A stretch of 64,000 nt of DNA from Deuterostichococcus epilithicus (GCA_033439295.1 JAVTLE010000014.1:4030001-4094000); one strand, 5' to 3'. Counted from the stretch's first letter, positions 26,401 to 38,779 are shown. The notes: a model not told the origin generated them from the letters alone. Made by a program: numbers and translations.

Positions 26401-27588
26401 TTGTAGGTGAGCAGCGTGAAGCGGCCGCCAGGCGCGAGCGGCGCGCCCTTTGGCGGCGGCAGCGGCACCATGGCCCTGCTGGGCGGCTGCGGCGCTGGCC
26501 GCACCCGCTCAGACCGCACGCTGAATGTGCGCCCCACCTGCAGAGGCGGAAATGGGTGATGATCAGCACAGTGTGTGTTTTGCCATCCCAAGGCGTCAAA
26601 CCCTGAGCCTGAGCGTCAGACAGCAGGTCTTTGCTGGCGTCAGGCCGCGAGACAGCTGCAGGGGACCGCGCCACAAGGCAGACTGTGATTCCGCTCTCAC
26701 TCGCACGCAGGAAAGCCTGTTAGCAGGCTCACCTCCCGGGCATAGCCGCCGTGAGTGTCACATGACACCACGTCCACCTTCAGCACCGAGCCGACGTCCT
26801 CCGCTTGCGGCGTGTACAGCCGCGTCTTGCCCACCTGTGAGATTTGATCAGCAACATGACTCGATGCTGAAGCGGGACTGTGACGACATGGGGGGTACAG
26901 TCTGTCAGTGGTCACGCAGCGAGCACCCACCTCGATCCAGGTCTCGCCGTTGTTGCTGAAGGTGTGCCCCGTCTTGAAGCTCTTGTCAGACTGGAAGCCA
27001 TTTTCACTGCCCGCAAAGCCTGCGCGCCCGCAACATACGCCATCAGGCGCTGCGCCATGCACTCACATGGCCCACGAGCTGGTCGAGGCCTCGCCGCTGC
27101 ATTGGTGGGTGACCTTGGAGTGCAGCCTGCATTGCTACGCTCATTGTGCCACAGCGACACCAAACTGGATGTTGCATCTCCAAGTGGTTGCTAGCACTGC
27201 ATGCAGCGAATCCGCCCGGCTCACCGTTGAAGCGACCAGACTGGCCGTGCAGCTCCTTGTGCAGGCCCCAGTGCCGCCGCAGGCAGTCGGTGGAGCAGTG
27301 GAACGACTTTCGCACGTCGACCTTTGCTCGCAGGCAGAGCACGCACTGCAGCGTTGCCTCCCGGTCACCGTGCACCCAGCAGACGGCGCCGCCCCGGTTG
27401 ACTACCGACCGATACCAGCGGAAGCGCAGGGCGAAGCGGGACTGTGAGTCCGACCCCTCCTCTGGCACATCCTCAGCTGAGCAGGTGGTTGTCGCGTCCG
27501 CCCGTCGGCACACGACGTAGGGCTCTACAGTCACGCCCTGAACTATCGCCTCTGAGGGGAGTCGTGCTGAAACGACTTGCAGCGCCAT
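23437..27588 (-). CDS. CCR4: CCR4-type poly(A) deadenylase
   Basis: Twelve exons (27588-27225, 27019-26931, 26834-26733, 26537-26376, 26206-26096, 25898-25812, 25624-25541, 25361-25278, 24967-24824, 24606-24466, 24078-23909, 23647-23437) join in phase to 582 residues. CCR4 is the Mg-dependent exonuclease of the CCR4-NOT complex that shortens mRNA poly(A) tails. The first 110 or so residues match plant CCR4a/b, including a Cys/His cluster resembling a MYND finger (CVLC, HCSTDC, HWGLH). The endonuclease/exonuclease/phosphatase domain shows LTYNLLAD, DIMCLQE, the NTHIHANPELNDVK strand, VAGDFNSVPGS, and the terminal SSDHIALMAAF. As in plants, no leucine-rich repeat domain is present. Intron 6 has a GC donor (GAG|GCGTGC). 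It shares its upstream region with the divergent TFIIS gene. Confidence 0.93.
24337..24441. repeat. 52-base tandem duplication in CCR4 intron 10
   Basis: Two adjacent copies begin with CACAGGCCATCAG and end with AGCTGCC or GGCTGCC, differing at a handful of positions. It lies wholly inside an intron. Confidence 0.65.
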
Positions 27589-28207
27589 TTGTGCCCAGAA
27601 CCGGGCGTCATTCCGTGCTCATTTCCCACTGAAATAGCTGTTTTGCACTGCTCCAACATTCCTGAGGGGAGTGCTGCCTGCAGTGGCCCCCGCTTGACAG
27701 TGGCTTACGCGAATGGACTGTCAGCGCAATGTCATAGAGTACGCATGCCCACTGCACGTCGCAGTGCGTCGCGATCGCTGGGGCCTGTTGCAAGTATAAA
27801 CCCTGAGCAAGCTCTCAGGACTCTCGTGCATGGAGCTGCACTTCCAGCGGGCAAATGCCTTGCAAGCAGCGTACTTTCGGAAGGATCGCAGTCTCAGCTA
27901 GAAGGAGCCGCAGCAAACATCTGGTGGCAAGCTTGCAACTTTGGCCTGCGCGCGATCCCGCTCATCGTCCGTCCACCAGTCATCGCGCAATCACCTCCTT
28001 TGTGCTGCAATCGAGCTTACTTCGTCAATCTGAACGTCTGATGGTGTTTGCCGGCGAATCTGACGCAATTTGAAACGTTGCACCACATTTTCGATTGGGC
28101 AACCTGTTCATGCCCCAAGCTACATTGCAGCCCAGTGGACGTCGGAGACCTGTGCTTGGTCGATCCGGGAAACACAGCTCAATCGGCCCCGCGGCAACTT
28201 CTGCAGC
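27589..28207. promoter_or_regulatory. shared upstream region of CCR4 and TFIIS
   Basis: About 620 bases between divergent starts of two genes for RNA metabolism. No specific element is assigned. Confidence 0.4.
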
Positions 28208-31200
28208 ATGTCGGATGCGGCGATGCAATCCTCCGCCGGCATCGGCGCCCCTGAGCTCGTCAAGGCGGTAGACGCAGCCATGAAGGCTGCGGGGGCCAAC
28301 GAGGCGGGCCGCGCGTGCGACAGCCTGAAGCACCTTGCCAAGCAGGAGGTCACGGCCGCGCTGCTGCTCAGCACGGGCGCCGGGAAAAAGGCAAGCTGCG
28401 GGACTTCCATCCGCTGCGGCAGCCCCTGCGGAGATGACCGAGGGGACGGTTGGCATGAGCAATCATAACACGTTCGCGTCGAAGTTGCTGCGGATGGAGC
28501 GTACGCAACCTCCGCCACCAATTCCCCGGCACATCACCGGCTCTGTATCAGACGGACCACCTCTATTTGAAGCAGTTTGTTGCCCGGTACAGATCAAGAA
28601 ACTGGCAAAGTCGGAGGATGCAGAAGTAGCCGCCGCTGCGGTGGTGGTGGTGGAGGCCTGGAAGGCTGCGGTTAAACGGGAACAGACCGTGAGCGGCGAC
28701 GGCCTGGCTCGCATGTCAGGTATGCATGTGTCAGTTTGCTGCAGGGTGAACTTGCTCACTTGGGCTCCGCCTTTGCGGAGGGCTGCATAACGAGTTCGTG
28801 TCTGGGCTTGTATGCTGGGGAACCGGCTCAGCCAGCAGCATGTACGCTGCACGACAATCAGCCAGCGGTGTGCAAATTTTCAGCAGCCTTTTCCCAATGC
28901 CTCACCCACGCAGGCGGCATGGGCCTGTCGCTGCGCACGGGGTCGCAGGACGCAGCGGCGGAGCCGGTTGCAACGCCTGGCAGCGGGCGCTCCGGGCACC
29001 CGCCCGCGACGCCAGCATCGCCGTCCGCCTACACCCCCCGCGGCAGCCGCCGCGCCTCCGGTTCCTGGGATGCAGGTCCGCTCAAAAAGCATTATTGCGC
29101 TGTCTGCATGGTGACCACTGGGGAGGAGGAGCGGCGTTCGTCGGGCAGCATGTAGCTGTGTATGTCCGCAGAGGGGGGACGGCCCATATTCCGTTCGCAG
29201 GACATTTTGAACATCGGCGTCAGCACGCACTTCGTGTCAGTGTCCTGGCCTCAGCCTCGTTCAGCACGGCAAAGCCACGCAGATCATCGCCGTCGTCGTG
29301 CCTCTGCGCAGCGGCAGCGGCAGAAGCGGCTGCGGCGCGGCCGCCGGTGGATCTGGTGCAGCAGGAAGCAGACAAGGCCGAGGCGCGGGCGGCGATAGCA
29401 AAGACGGGGGTGCAGGCGCGCGACAAAATGCGGGAGCTGCTCGCAGAGGCGCTGGCTATGGCGATGCCCGACGTGGTGAGCACTGTTTCTATTCTGCTTC
29501 AAGCATCACAATCTTCCTCCGATGCTCGTGGTGAACAGATTGGGGGCTGATTTAGGAGCTGATGACGCCGTTTTGCCTCCTGGCGGCATGTCGATGCGCT
29601 GCAGGCTGGTTGCGATGGCTGGCACCTCGCATCAGCGCTGCTGTAGGGGCATTGATGTCAGCACTATTGAATGTGAACATAAGAGAGCCTGCAAGCATTG
29701 TGGCGCTATGTCACGCTTAACCTCCTCCCACCTCATCGTAGCCCAAAGGTGGCGAATGATCCGGGCCGACGCTACTCGCCTGCGGCAGCGCAGCAATGCC
29801 AGTTGACGTGCAGGAACAAGGAAATGTGCATGAGACAGTTTGCTCAACACATTGTCGCACCCTTCGCAGCCTGACAGCGAGCAGGCGCGGAGACGGGCGA
29901 CTTGCAGTCGGCGCTGCTCGCCTGAGGCGGCGGCGTGGCGCTGCCATGCGAGCTCTACAACCCAAAACGCCGCAGCAGCCCGGACGGCGCCTCGTATCAA
30001 CCCATTTCCTCTGCTCCCTGCAGCCCGGTGGCCAGCCCGCGGCGGTGGCGGGCGACGTGGAGTCTGCGCTGCTCAAGTGGGGCGGCGGCGTGACGCCAAA
30101 GTACAAGGCCCGATTCAGGACGCTGTCCTTCAACCTGAAGGACGCGAACAACCCGGACCTGCGGCGCCGGGTGCTGTGCGGCGAGGTGCCGCCCGAGGTG
30201 AGGGGCTGGGCAGGCGGTCGAACCGCGAGTTGTCAGACGTGTATGCCACATCCCTGCTCGTGTGGTCTGGAACCCTGCCCGCGGCCGCCGGCTCAGCCCC
30301 CGGCGGGCTGCCGGGCACGCTCCGGACGGCTGCGCCGATGCTGGTGTCAGTCGCTTAGGCGCTCGCTGCCCCTGCCAATGGGACAGGCAGCTGCAGTTAT
30401 TCTTCTGCCTGACCAGGATCGAAACATCTGAAAACTTGTTGTATCCCCTGCTCATTGTTTCAGGCGCTGCTGGAAACAAAGCATGGGGAACATGGCGTCC
30501 CGCATAAACCACGTTTTTGGTACAGAACCTTTCGCAGAATGTTGCCTCATCTCGCAACACGCAGGCGCTGCTGGACATGAGCACGGAGGACATGGCGTCA
30601 GACGCGCGCAAGACGGAGAACGCCAAGATCCGGGAGCACGCGCTGTGGGACGCCGAGCGGGGCCCCAACAAAAAAGCCACCACCGACCAGTTCCAATGTG
30701 GCCGCTGCCGGCAGCGCAAGTGCACCTACTACGTGCGTGCTGAATGCCGTTTTTGTCGTGATGTGATCAATGGCCTGTCCCCTCCGCATTTTCTGTTGAC
30801 TCCGATGCAAGCTGCACTGCAGCTGCATCCAGACTGGACGCCTGATGTCTTGTCAGGCATTTGCACGTGAATGACGGTGCATTTTGATGCCTGCAGCAAA
30901 TGCAAACGAGATCGGCTGATGAGGTGAGCTCCTTTGTGGCTTGGTCGGCGCTGAAGTCATGCTGCCAGATTGTGCAATACTGCCGATCTGTCCGTGCCAG
31001 CCAGCCTGTGACTGCCTGTATGCTTAGCATGTGTCAAGTGGTGCCTCACAGCTGACTCTTGTGTCGTGTCCGCATGCCGATGACAGCCGGTGCGCATGCT
31101 GCCAGATTGTGCAATGATGCGAAGCTGTCCGTGTCAGCCAGCCTGTGACTAACTGTATGCTTACAATGATGCCAATCTGTCCGTGCCAGCCAGCCTGTGA

Positions 31201-31451
31201 CTGCCTGTATGCTTAGCAGTGTCAAGTGGTGCCCATAGCTGACTCTTGTGTCGTGTTTTTTTTTCAAGATGACCACTTTTGTGGTAAGTACTTTGTGCCT
31301 CTTTCTGGGTGCATTTCTCAGAGCATGTCTCTTGCATGTCTCTGCAAAACCCAACGCCCCTGCCGTGTTGCATCATGCCGTCCAAACTAATACCGTCCAT
31401 TGCTCTGCGCAGAGCTGCCTCAACTGCGACAACCGCTGGAAGTTCAGCTGA
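28208..31451 (+). CDS. TFIIS: trans. elongation factor TFIIS
   Basis: Nine exons (28208-28390, 28593-28719, 28914-29075, 29312-29475, 30024-30197, 30565-30732, 30897-30923, 31269-31283, 31413-31451) join in phase to 352 residues. TFIIS rescues backtracked RNA polymerase II by stimulating transcript cleavage. The N-terminal LW domain (about 1-100) contains IKKLAKSEDAEV and VVEAWK. A Pro/Ser-rich linker follows, then the polymerase-binding central domain with KYKARFRTLSFNLKD and NPDLRRRVL. The C-terminal zinc ribbon has FQCGRCRQRKCTYY, the acidic hairpin QTRSADE that enters the polymerase active site, and CLNCDNRWKF. Exon 8 is only 15 bases. The Pro that usually follows the hairpin acids is absent in this model. 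Intron 1 has a GC donor (AAG|GCAAGC). Confidence 0.93.
30958..31256. repeat. direct repeats inside TFIIS intron 7
   Basis: A segment reading roughly GCTGCCAGATTGTGCAAT, then CTGTCCGTGCCAGCCAGC and TGTATGCTTA, occurs at 30958-31026 and 31096-31162. A shortened third copy is at 31168-31214. A second block (GTCAAGTGGTGCC through TTGTGTCGTG) occurs at about 31032-31069 and 31219-31256. Most of the intron before the 15-base exon is thus made of internal duplications. Confidence 0.75.
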
Positions 31452-32096
31452 GTGGCGGATCAATCAGATATGTTGCGGGCGGTGCGCAGGCTTATGGCCA
31501 TTGCCGATCCTAGAGCAGTAGATAGATCCGACCGTGCAAAGTGGTTTTGAAGGCCGATAGGACAGGGGTTCAGGCAGATTACTGCAGGTTGGTTGGATTG
31601 TTGCGTGGCCTGCACGTTGTGCTCTGCGCCGACAACAGTGTCTGCAGCTGTCAGTTTGTCTGTGTCCAGATGTTTTTCATCAGGAATGAAGGTGGTCCTG
31701 TAAATTTGGCCTCGCATGCCCATGGCCTGCTTGACTGCAAATCACCTGTGCACCGCAACTGGACGCTGCACATGACAGCTATAAATATGCTTGCTCAGGG
31801 CAGCATACCTATTGTAGATTTGCAGCATCCTGACAGAGCCTCTCCTGGATTCACAGTGCCTGAGCGATGTTACTTATATGATATTTGGCTACAAGCAAGT
31901 GCAATACTGCGACACCGACATCAGGCGAGCCACTGAGGCCAGTCTGCGGTGTTAGTTCACCGCCTTGCAGTGGGCCAAGTGTCACCACGCTCTGTGAGTA
32001 GGCACTCGAAGCCGGGTCTCAACTGCACCCTGCAGCCCGCCGCGGCGCCACTGAGACACTAAAACTCTGAATAGTGCAACTCTCAGAGCGCACGCC
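31452..32096. other. convergent intergenic region TFIIS / TyrRS
   Basis: Holds the two 3' ends. A plus-strand frame at 31541-31936 has no recognisable motif and is not called. Confidence 0.45.
31699..31703 (+). terminator. candidate TGTAA poly(A) signal of TFIIS
   Basis: TGTAA, the signal commonly used by green algae, about 250 bases after the TFIIS stop. No transcript evidence is available. Confidence 0.4.
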
Positions 32097-35000
32097 TTAA
32101 ATCACGCGTAGGACCAGCTTATTCTTCTTGCCAGCAGCCAGCAGCAGCAGCCGGCCGTCTATGAGGTCCGCCTCCGCAACGATCGCGGCCTCGCCATCCA
32201 CTTTGGCATTGTTTACCCGCAGGCCGCCGCCCTGCGGTGCACCGTGAAGGGTCTCGCTGGGTCCGCATGGCAGGACCCACATCATTCCAGTCACTGGCCC
32301 AAGCAGCTGTGTGACCTGTCCGAAGCCAGCGAGTTAGGCTTCGACAAGCAACCGGTGGGTCCGCAGAGCCACCGCTGCCCGACCACGGCTGCATGCATCA
32401 TTAACCGGACGTTGGGCGCGGCCACAATGCACAGGGACTGGCGCAGGCTGTGGGCCTACGCGCACGGGCCGCGCAGCAGCCTTGCAACTGCATCAAAACC
32501 TTGACAGGATGTCAGGGTTTGTCCCAAGCGGCGTGCCTTTATGAGGCGCCGCGCGGCGCCCTTGCTGGGCTGCATGCCCGTGGCCACAGCAACGTCCACC
32601 ACGGTGGCGCCCACGACGCTGGCGCGCGGCAGCGTCGCCGATGGCGCCTCCTCGGCAATGGCCGCCAGCGCCGCGGCGTCCAGCGCGGTGTCCGCCCCCG
32701 GCTTCAACGCCTGCGGTAGCGAACAGCGGCGGTCGAGGGCGTGCTGCCTCTGTGTGACCAGAATGCAGCACGGGCATGATGTGCGAACCTTTGCGGGGGC
32801 ATAGTTCTCACCAGCGCGTGCCGCTGCCCGGCGCAGCATATTTTCCGCAGCGCTGTGCCTCGAGCTCCAGGTCCTGGCATACAGTGTAGAGTGCAGAGCC
32901 AAGCATCTCCGGCAGAGAAGGCTGTGACGACCAGGTTCAATACTTTCATGCTGCACGGCAGCTGCTAGGTGTAGGATGGACACACATCGCCCGGGCCGGC
33001 ATGCGGCCGCAACGGCTCTGCACAACGACAGCCGGATCACCTGCGTCGCTGCCAGCGCCTGCTGCAGGCCCTCCTCGCCGTGCACAAAACAGGTGACCTC
33101 CTCGGCCAGGCGCCGCTGCGCTGCGCCGGCGCCGCCAGGCCCCGCCGCCTCCGCCTCAATAGCGGCGATCTCCTCCAGCGGTAGGAAGGTCAGCATGCGC
33201 AGGAACTTGCCGGCCTCCGCGTCCGCCACGTTGGTCAGCAGGTGCTGGTAGAACTTGAAGGGTGACAGCTTGTCTGCATCACGACGGATGACCCCGGTGT
33301 GCAGATGTCAACAGGCGGTCGCGGCATCAACCCGGCAGATGCACGTCTGCAGCCACGAAGAACAACGATGCCCCCCTCCCCCTGGGCAGGTGCCTATGCC
33401 TGTGCCTGTGCCTATGCTCCTATCAAAGTATAGGGGGCAGCGATTTTCGGCATCTGGTGTGGTGTCCGCACCGGCGGACAGCCACACGGCGCCGTCCTCG
33501 GACTTGCCGAACTTGCGGCCGTCGGCTTTGGTCAGCAGCGGGAAGGTGAGGCCGAAGCAGACCTCCTTCTCCTCGCCTCCTTCCACCTTCCGCAGCAGCT
33601 CCGTGCCTGCACCCGATTCCAAGTGTTCGAGCATCAGGCGAATGGTCAGCAGCACACTGGTTCTGTGATCAGCCCAACAGGCACAAGGCAGCACAGGAGG
33701 ACGTTTCAACGAACAGGCTGTGTGTACCTGCTGTGAGGGACTGTCGACATTCAGAGGTGCATGTCTTGAGCGCACCCGGCTTTGCAGCAAGACGGCACTT
33801 GGGAGGGCACTAGGGATGGCCTACCTGCAGTGATGTTGCCCCACTGGTCGCTGCCGCCGGTCTGCACCCGCACGCCGTGCCGCCGGTACAGGTGCACAAA
33901 GTCGGCGCCCTGCCTGCAATTTGTACGACAGCGAACCTGACAGCGAGCACTGCGCGAATATCATGCCGTCTAAGGTTTCCCATGCGGCGCTGCATATGCG
34001 CTGTGCCACGCCGGTTGCTGCTTCGCACTTCTCGGCAGGATGGCGGCAGCCAGCTGAGGAAGGGATTCCCTGCGGGCAGACTTGGGTGAGAAGAGGGCGC
34101 GCAGGAGGTGTGCAGCAGGACTCACAGGAGCTGGTAGCAGAACTCTGTGAAGCTGATGCCCTGCGGCGACTCCAGCCGCGTCTTGACGGAGTCCTTGGCC
34201 AGCATGGTGCCCACGCGCGCAAAGCGGCCCGTGTCCCGCAGAAAGGTCATCAGGTTCATGTCGCCGTACCAATCCTGAGCGATGTGGTTTACAAATGAGG
34301 ATGGATAGGAATTGTCAGCAATGCGGATGTGAACATGCTTGCAGACTGAGGTACTGACCCCAGCTAATCCGACTCGGGCGACATGCACGCGTCGCAGCGC
34401 AGGATGCGCGATGCTCTGGAACGAGTCGAGCTGCCGTCAGCAAGCCCCCACCAGGTTGTTGACGAGCGTGACGGGGGCGGCCCCGGTGCCAGGCGCCCGC
34501 GCGGCCGGCTGCGACAGCAGGCGTTGCAGGATGGCGCGGATGCCCTCCACATTGGCGGCAACCTCCGCCTCCGACAGAGCCGGCCGTTCGGCAGACTTGC
34601 CGGACGGGTCGCCGACCAGCCCTGTGGCGCCGCCCACCAGCGCCACCGGCTGGTGCCCGCACCTGCATGTGTTTGTGGGCGGGCGGCGGCTTGCAAGATT
34701 CGAGGGGGAGTTATATGCCTACAGCCATGCAGCAATATCTGCTGGATGCAGTGGGGCGTGTGTTGGCAGCATGCGTTCAGGCTAGGCGAGTTGCTGTGGT
34801 GAGCCTCCGCTGCACCGGTTGCCAAGGCAAGCACAGCACCGCCAGGTCTGGACGCAGGGGCCGTATAGCGCACTGTCCCTGATCCAGCGCCACACATGGA
34901 GCTGCACTGTTGCAACTTGACCAGCATCACCATGCCCATGCTGCAGGACGCTTCAGGCGCTGGCGGCCGGCTGCGGCACAGTGCTGCCACGTATCAAATT

Positions 35001-35791
35001 TGCTCACTGCTGGCTTCCCACATGAATCCCACAGAAAACTCACCGCTGGAACCAGGCAAGCACCAAGATGCCCAGGAGGTTGCCCAGGTGCAGGCTGTCG
35101 GCGGTGGGGTCGAAGCCGCAGTAGATTTTGAGGCTGGCGCGCCCCGCCAGCTCCTCCAGCTCCGGGCTGGTCACGTCCGCCACGAGGCCCCGCTCCCGCA
35201 GCAGCGCGATCACATTCTGCTGGTCGCCGGCGCCTTCGGCCAGTGGGAAGGCATTGTGGAGACAAAGGCTCCGGGCTGGTCACGTCCGCCACCGAGCCTC
35301 GCTCCCGCAGCTGTACGATCACACTCTGCCGCGGCCCGGCGTCTGCGGCTGACGGAAAGGTGCAATGTGCATGGCAAAGCCGCACCATGGACACACCGGC
35401 GGGTGCTGCAGCATGGATGTCCGAGCGATTCATGCTCTGAAATGAACATGGCCAGTGCCATTCTAGGGGTTCGGTCACCTGGCGCATTGCTGGCGGCTGC
35501 TGCCGGCTCTGTGGCGGCGGCCGCCGACATGCTGCGGCACTCCCGCCACCTGCCGCCTCCCGCCGCCGTGCTGCTGTTCGCAGCCTTTGGCGGGCACATG
35601 CGGGAATGGTACAGGCCGCGGCATGCTCTTGAGTGATATTCAGGCTGGAGCGCATGTGCGTGCGATGATGCGGCGGTGCCCAGCTGTCGACAAGCACGCC
35701 ACGGCTGCCGGCGCAGAAGCGCTGGCGCAAGCCAGCGGCAAACGTGCGCGGCGCTTCCTCGAAGCAGAGCTATCCTCTGAGCCGGCAGCAT
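32097..35791 (-). CDS. organelle-type tyrosyl-tRNA synthetase
   Basis: Nine exons (35791-35479, 35233-35044, 34662-34452, 34274-34126, 33913-33825, 33606-33472, 33273-33041, 32710-32537, 32231-32097) join in phase to 542 residues. The enzyme charges tRNA-Tyr. It is of the bacterial class I type, with the HIGH-like HLGN in [10 protein letters not shown] (about 152), GGSDQWGN for substrate binding, the KMSKS-like KFGKS (about 350), and a C-terminal S4 RNA-binding domain containing [10 protein letters not shown]. The first exon gives about 100 residues rich in Arg, Ala and Ser, lacking in synthetase similarity and suited to mitochondrial and/or chloroplast targeting. Intron 8 has a GC donor (AAG|GCACGC). 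A partial second copy of the exon 2 start lies in intron 1. It shares its upstream region with the divergent ATP synthase delta gene. Confidence 0.92.
35159..35341. repeat. duplicated start of TyrRS exon 2
   Basis: A 74-base segment covering the first coding part of exon 2 (35159-35232) is repeated at 35269-35341, about 110 bases further upstream on the gene, with about ten to fifteen differences by eye. Both copies encode a LRERG...ADVTSPE motif on the minus strand. The upstream copy lies in intron 1 and breaks off just after that motif. Confidence 0.8.
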
Positions 35792-36308
35792 CTCAGCAAC
35801 AGCTGAACTGAGCGCAAAGCCCCTGCAGCCGCTGACGCGGCGGGTGCTCGGCCGGGCACTGGTGGGTTTTCCAGGCGGTCTCGACAAGCGGGATCGGCGA
35901 AATGGATGTACAATTCCGCAGTTACTAACAAATGATAATTGCAGGCCTCAATCGCGCAGGTGTCGACAACTTAACATTCCGACGAACCAGTTGCCAGCGT
36001 TGCGATCTGAATCTGGCAGAGAGGTGAACGCGTGCCCCAGAGCATGCACAGCGATGAAGGCGAGGTGGAAACAACTCTTTGCATATCAGGAATCTGGGAA
36101 ACAGGCGCGCTTTCGCTGGTCTTATTGTCTTGACCCATCTTTGGCGGGAGCGCCGGGGAGCCAAGCATTGCCACGGGCGCTTCCCGGCAAGAGCTTGGAT
36201 AAAGCGTGCTGCGAGCACATTTGCAAGCCGTCCGCACGCCGATCGCCAGCGCCGCGCCGTTCGCCGCTCACTGCAGCTGTTCTGATCATTCAACTGGACG
36301 GCGGCAGC
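35792..36308. promoter_or_regulatory. shared upstream region of TyrRS and ATP synthase delta
   Basis: About 520 bases between divergent start codons of two genes whose products act in organelles. No individual element was recognised. Confidence 0.4.
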
Positions 36309-38492
36309 ATGAACAGCGTCATGAGCAGCCACATGTCGGCTCGCTGCACAGCTGGGCGCCTCGTCCGCTCCTCCTTCCAGGGATCAGCCCTGCCGGCAGC
36401 AGCCCCAGCCACCTGCAGGCGGCAACGGCAGTGGACGCAGCGGAAGCAGACCGTGATGCAGGTCCGCTTCCGGTTCGCGCTCACGGAAGCCTCGCAACCT
36501 CCAGCGAGAGATGACTGCCGCCTGGCCACGTGAACGGCGCAACCAGCGCTTAGCGGCAGCAGCGGTTCCTCGGTGTCAGCCGAGATTGGATCGTGGATCA
36601 AGGCGCTGCCGCGCTGTAAGGCAGCCAGTGGGGGCTAGGGGCTCGCCTGCAGCAGCTTGAATTATACACGCCTGCCGGATTGCGTCTCATGGACGGGGTG
36701 GGGGTACAGAGCTAAGCTTGTATGGGTTGATGGCGAGATGTGAGGGGACTGCAGACGGACTCAGTCGCTGATTGTTTATCATGGGAGCGCGCTCCGCATC
36801 AGATCACCAGCTTGCAGCGGACCAAGCAGAGCCTGGCGCCTAGCAATCAACTTAGGGTTTGCCGGTCTGCAGCCCTGCTACCCCTTGCAGCACGTCTGTG
36901 CTCGGGGCTACGAGCTGCTGACATCACCCGCATTGTGCCATGCAGGCCGGCGCGGATGTGGTCGGTGCCTCATACGCCATCGCGCTGGTGGAGCTCGCAT
37001 CGGAGTCCGACGAGCTGGAGAAGGTGCACCAGGACATGGACGCCCTGGCTAGCGTGCTCGCCGAGAATGCCGACGTACGCCCCCGCTTACTTTCGTTTTG
37101 TTTCCTTCCTCCGCCCTCTTCCCGCAGACTCGGCTGACACCCAAGCTCTTGTGCTGACGCCCTGAAAGTGTAAAGGCCACCATCGTCGGAAGGTCGTGGC
37201 GCATCGGCCTTGCCAGGCACCTCCCACCTTCTTGTGACAGGCACCCAGATCCGATTTTGTATGCAACCTTGCTCGACAAGCCACAGCAGTCAACACATGT
37301 GGCCATCTGTGCTGGATGTGTGGGGCGCCGCCTTGCCGGACCGTTTCAAAGCTTCTGACTCCAAAGCAGGATGAGCTCAGTCAAAAGTGTGCGCATGGAT
37401 GCCGTGGGCGTCCAGCGCCCGCCACCGCGTCTCACCACTCGCCAGTGCTGGACCGGCAGGCAACCAAACAAGGGCAGGCAGTACAGCAGAGCACGCAAGG
37501 CGGAGGGCTGGCACTGTCGGAGATGTTCTTCACACATTAGCATCCGTGGCCCGTCTCCTCACGAACTGACCCCCGCCCACCACGCTGCCCCCGCACAGGT
37601 GAAGGACTACTTCTCCAACCCGGTGGTGCCGGACGAGGACAAGCGGGAGCTGCTGGAGAAGCTGTCCAAGGACACCGGGTTCAGCCAGAACACGCAGAAC
37701 TTCCTGGGGTTGCTGGTCCAGGCGCGCCGCTTCGACGTCGTCGACGAGATCGTGACCGCCTTCGAGAACGAGTACTGCAAAATCACAGACACCCAGGTGC
37801 GTGGCTGTCACCCCACATGCCCCGTTGTCGTGTCTTGATCCTGGTGTCAGCATTGCATCCAGTACTCTTGTCATTTCTGTGGGAAAGCGCGACCCTTGCA
37901 GTCTCAGCAGCCTGTGAAGGAGACAGTTGACATGGGAGAACCTGAAGGCAGCAGCGTCACTTGTGTTCTGCTGCTCGAGCGCTCTGCACCCATCAGGATG
38001 CTGCAACTACGTAGTGGAGCTGTTGGCAAGCACTCATGAGCTCTTCCGTGCGCAGGTGGCCACCCTCACCTCGGCTGTCAAGCTGGAGCAGGAGCAGCAG
38101 TTCCTGATCGCCAAGAAGCTGCAGGTGAGGCCAGTGAGGCTGGCTGTGCAGGTTCATCAAGCCGTCTGTTGCTGTGCACACCAAGTGACCCCGCGTGTGC
38201 TGCGCCATCACTCCTGCCTCCCGACTGCGGCGAGGGTCGTAGTCGAGTCTCCACGGCGCCTCTGTTGCCGAATTGCGCCCCTCACACTGCGACCCATGCG
38301 CCTCGATCTGATGCTGGTGTGTCTGCGCCCCTGCAGGAGCTCACTGGCAGCAAGAACATCAAGCTGAAGCCGCAGATCGACGAGAGCCTCATCGCCGGCT
38401 TCATCGTCGAGTACGGCTCCAGCCAGATCGACCTCAGCGTCAAGGGCCAGCTCAACAAGATCTCAAACGAGCTGGTGGAGGCCGCCGTTTGA
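36309..38492 (+). CDS. ATPD: chloroplast ATP synthase delta subunit, nuclear-encoded
   Basis: Five exons (36309-36461, 36946-37074, 37599-37796, 38056-38124, 38337-38492), all phase 0, give 234 residues. The delta subunit joins the F1 head of the thylakoid ATP synthase to the peripheral stalk. Exon 1 encodes a typical transit peptide: Ser, Ala, Arg and Gln-rich with no acidic residues. The mature part begins near GADVVGASYAIAL. Matches to the OSCP/delta family run throughout: VKDYFSNPVV, NFLGLLVQARRFD, TAVKLE-type helix SAVKLEQEQQ, and the C-terminal LTGSKNIKLKP and SQIDLSVKGQL. The chloroplast rather than the mitochondrial form is favoured by the closeness to plant AtpD. Confidence 0.93.
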
Positions 38493-38779
38493 GTGCCATC
38501 CTCCGACAGCTGAGCAGCGGGCCTGCAATCAGCTCGCAAGCAGCGCCGTAGTCGCCATGCCCGCTGCTTGTCGTGGCAGCCGAGGCTGCAGCAGCTCGCC
38601 TTCCAGTCGGCCAATGACATCTCGGTCAACAGAGCCCCTTCAGGATCGCAAAATGCCGAACGCGGCGGCGTTGTCACAGACTGTTTGCAGCGTGCTGACC
38701 GCCGCTCAGTTGATTGAGAAGTGTCAAGAATTTGTTCAACAGAGCTTGGAGACGTTATCACTAATAGACGTTGGACATC

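Noticed and set aside
27043-27447. Plus-strand frames over CCR4 exon 1
   Set aside because: They mirror a conserved minus-strand exon and show no motif of their own.
31541-31936. 131-residue plus-strand frame downstream of TFIIS
   Set aside because: It lies in the 3' flank, contains the candidate poly(A) signal, and shows no family features.
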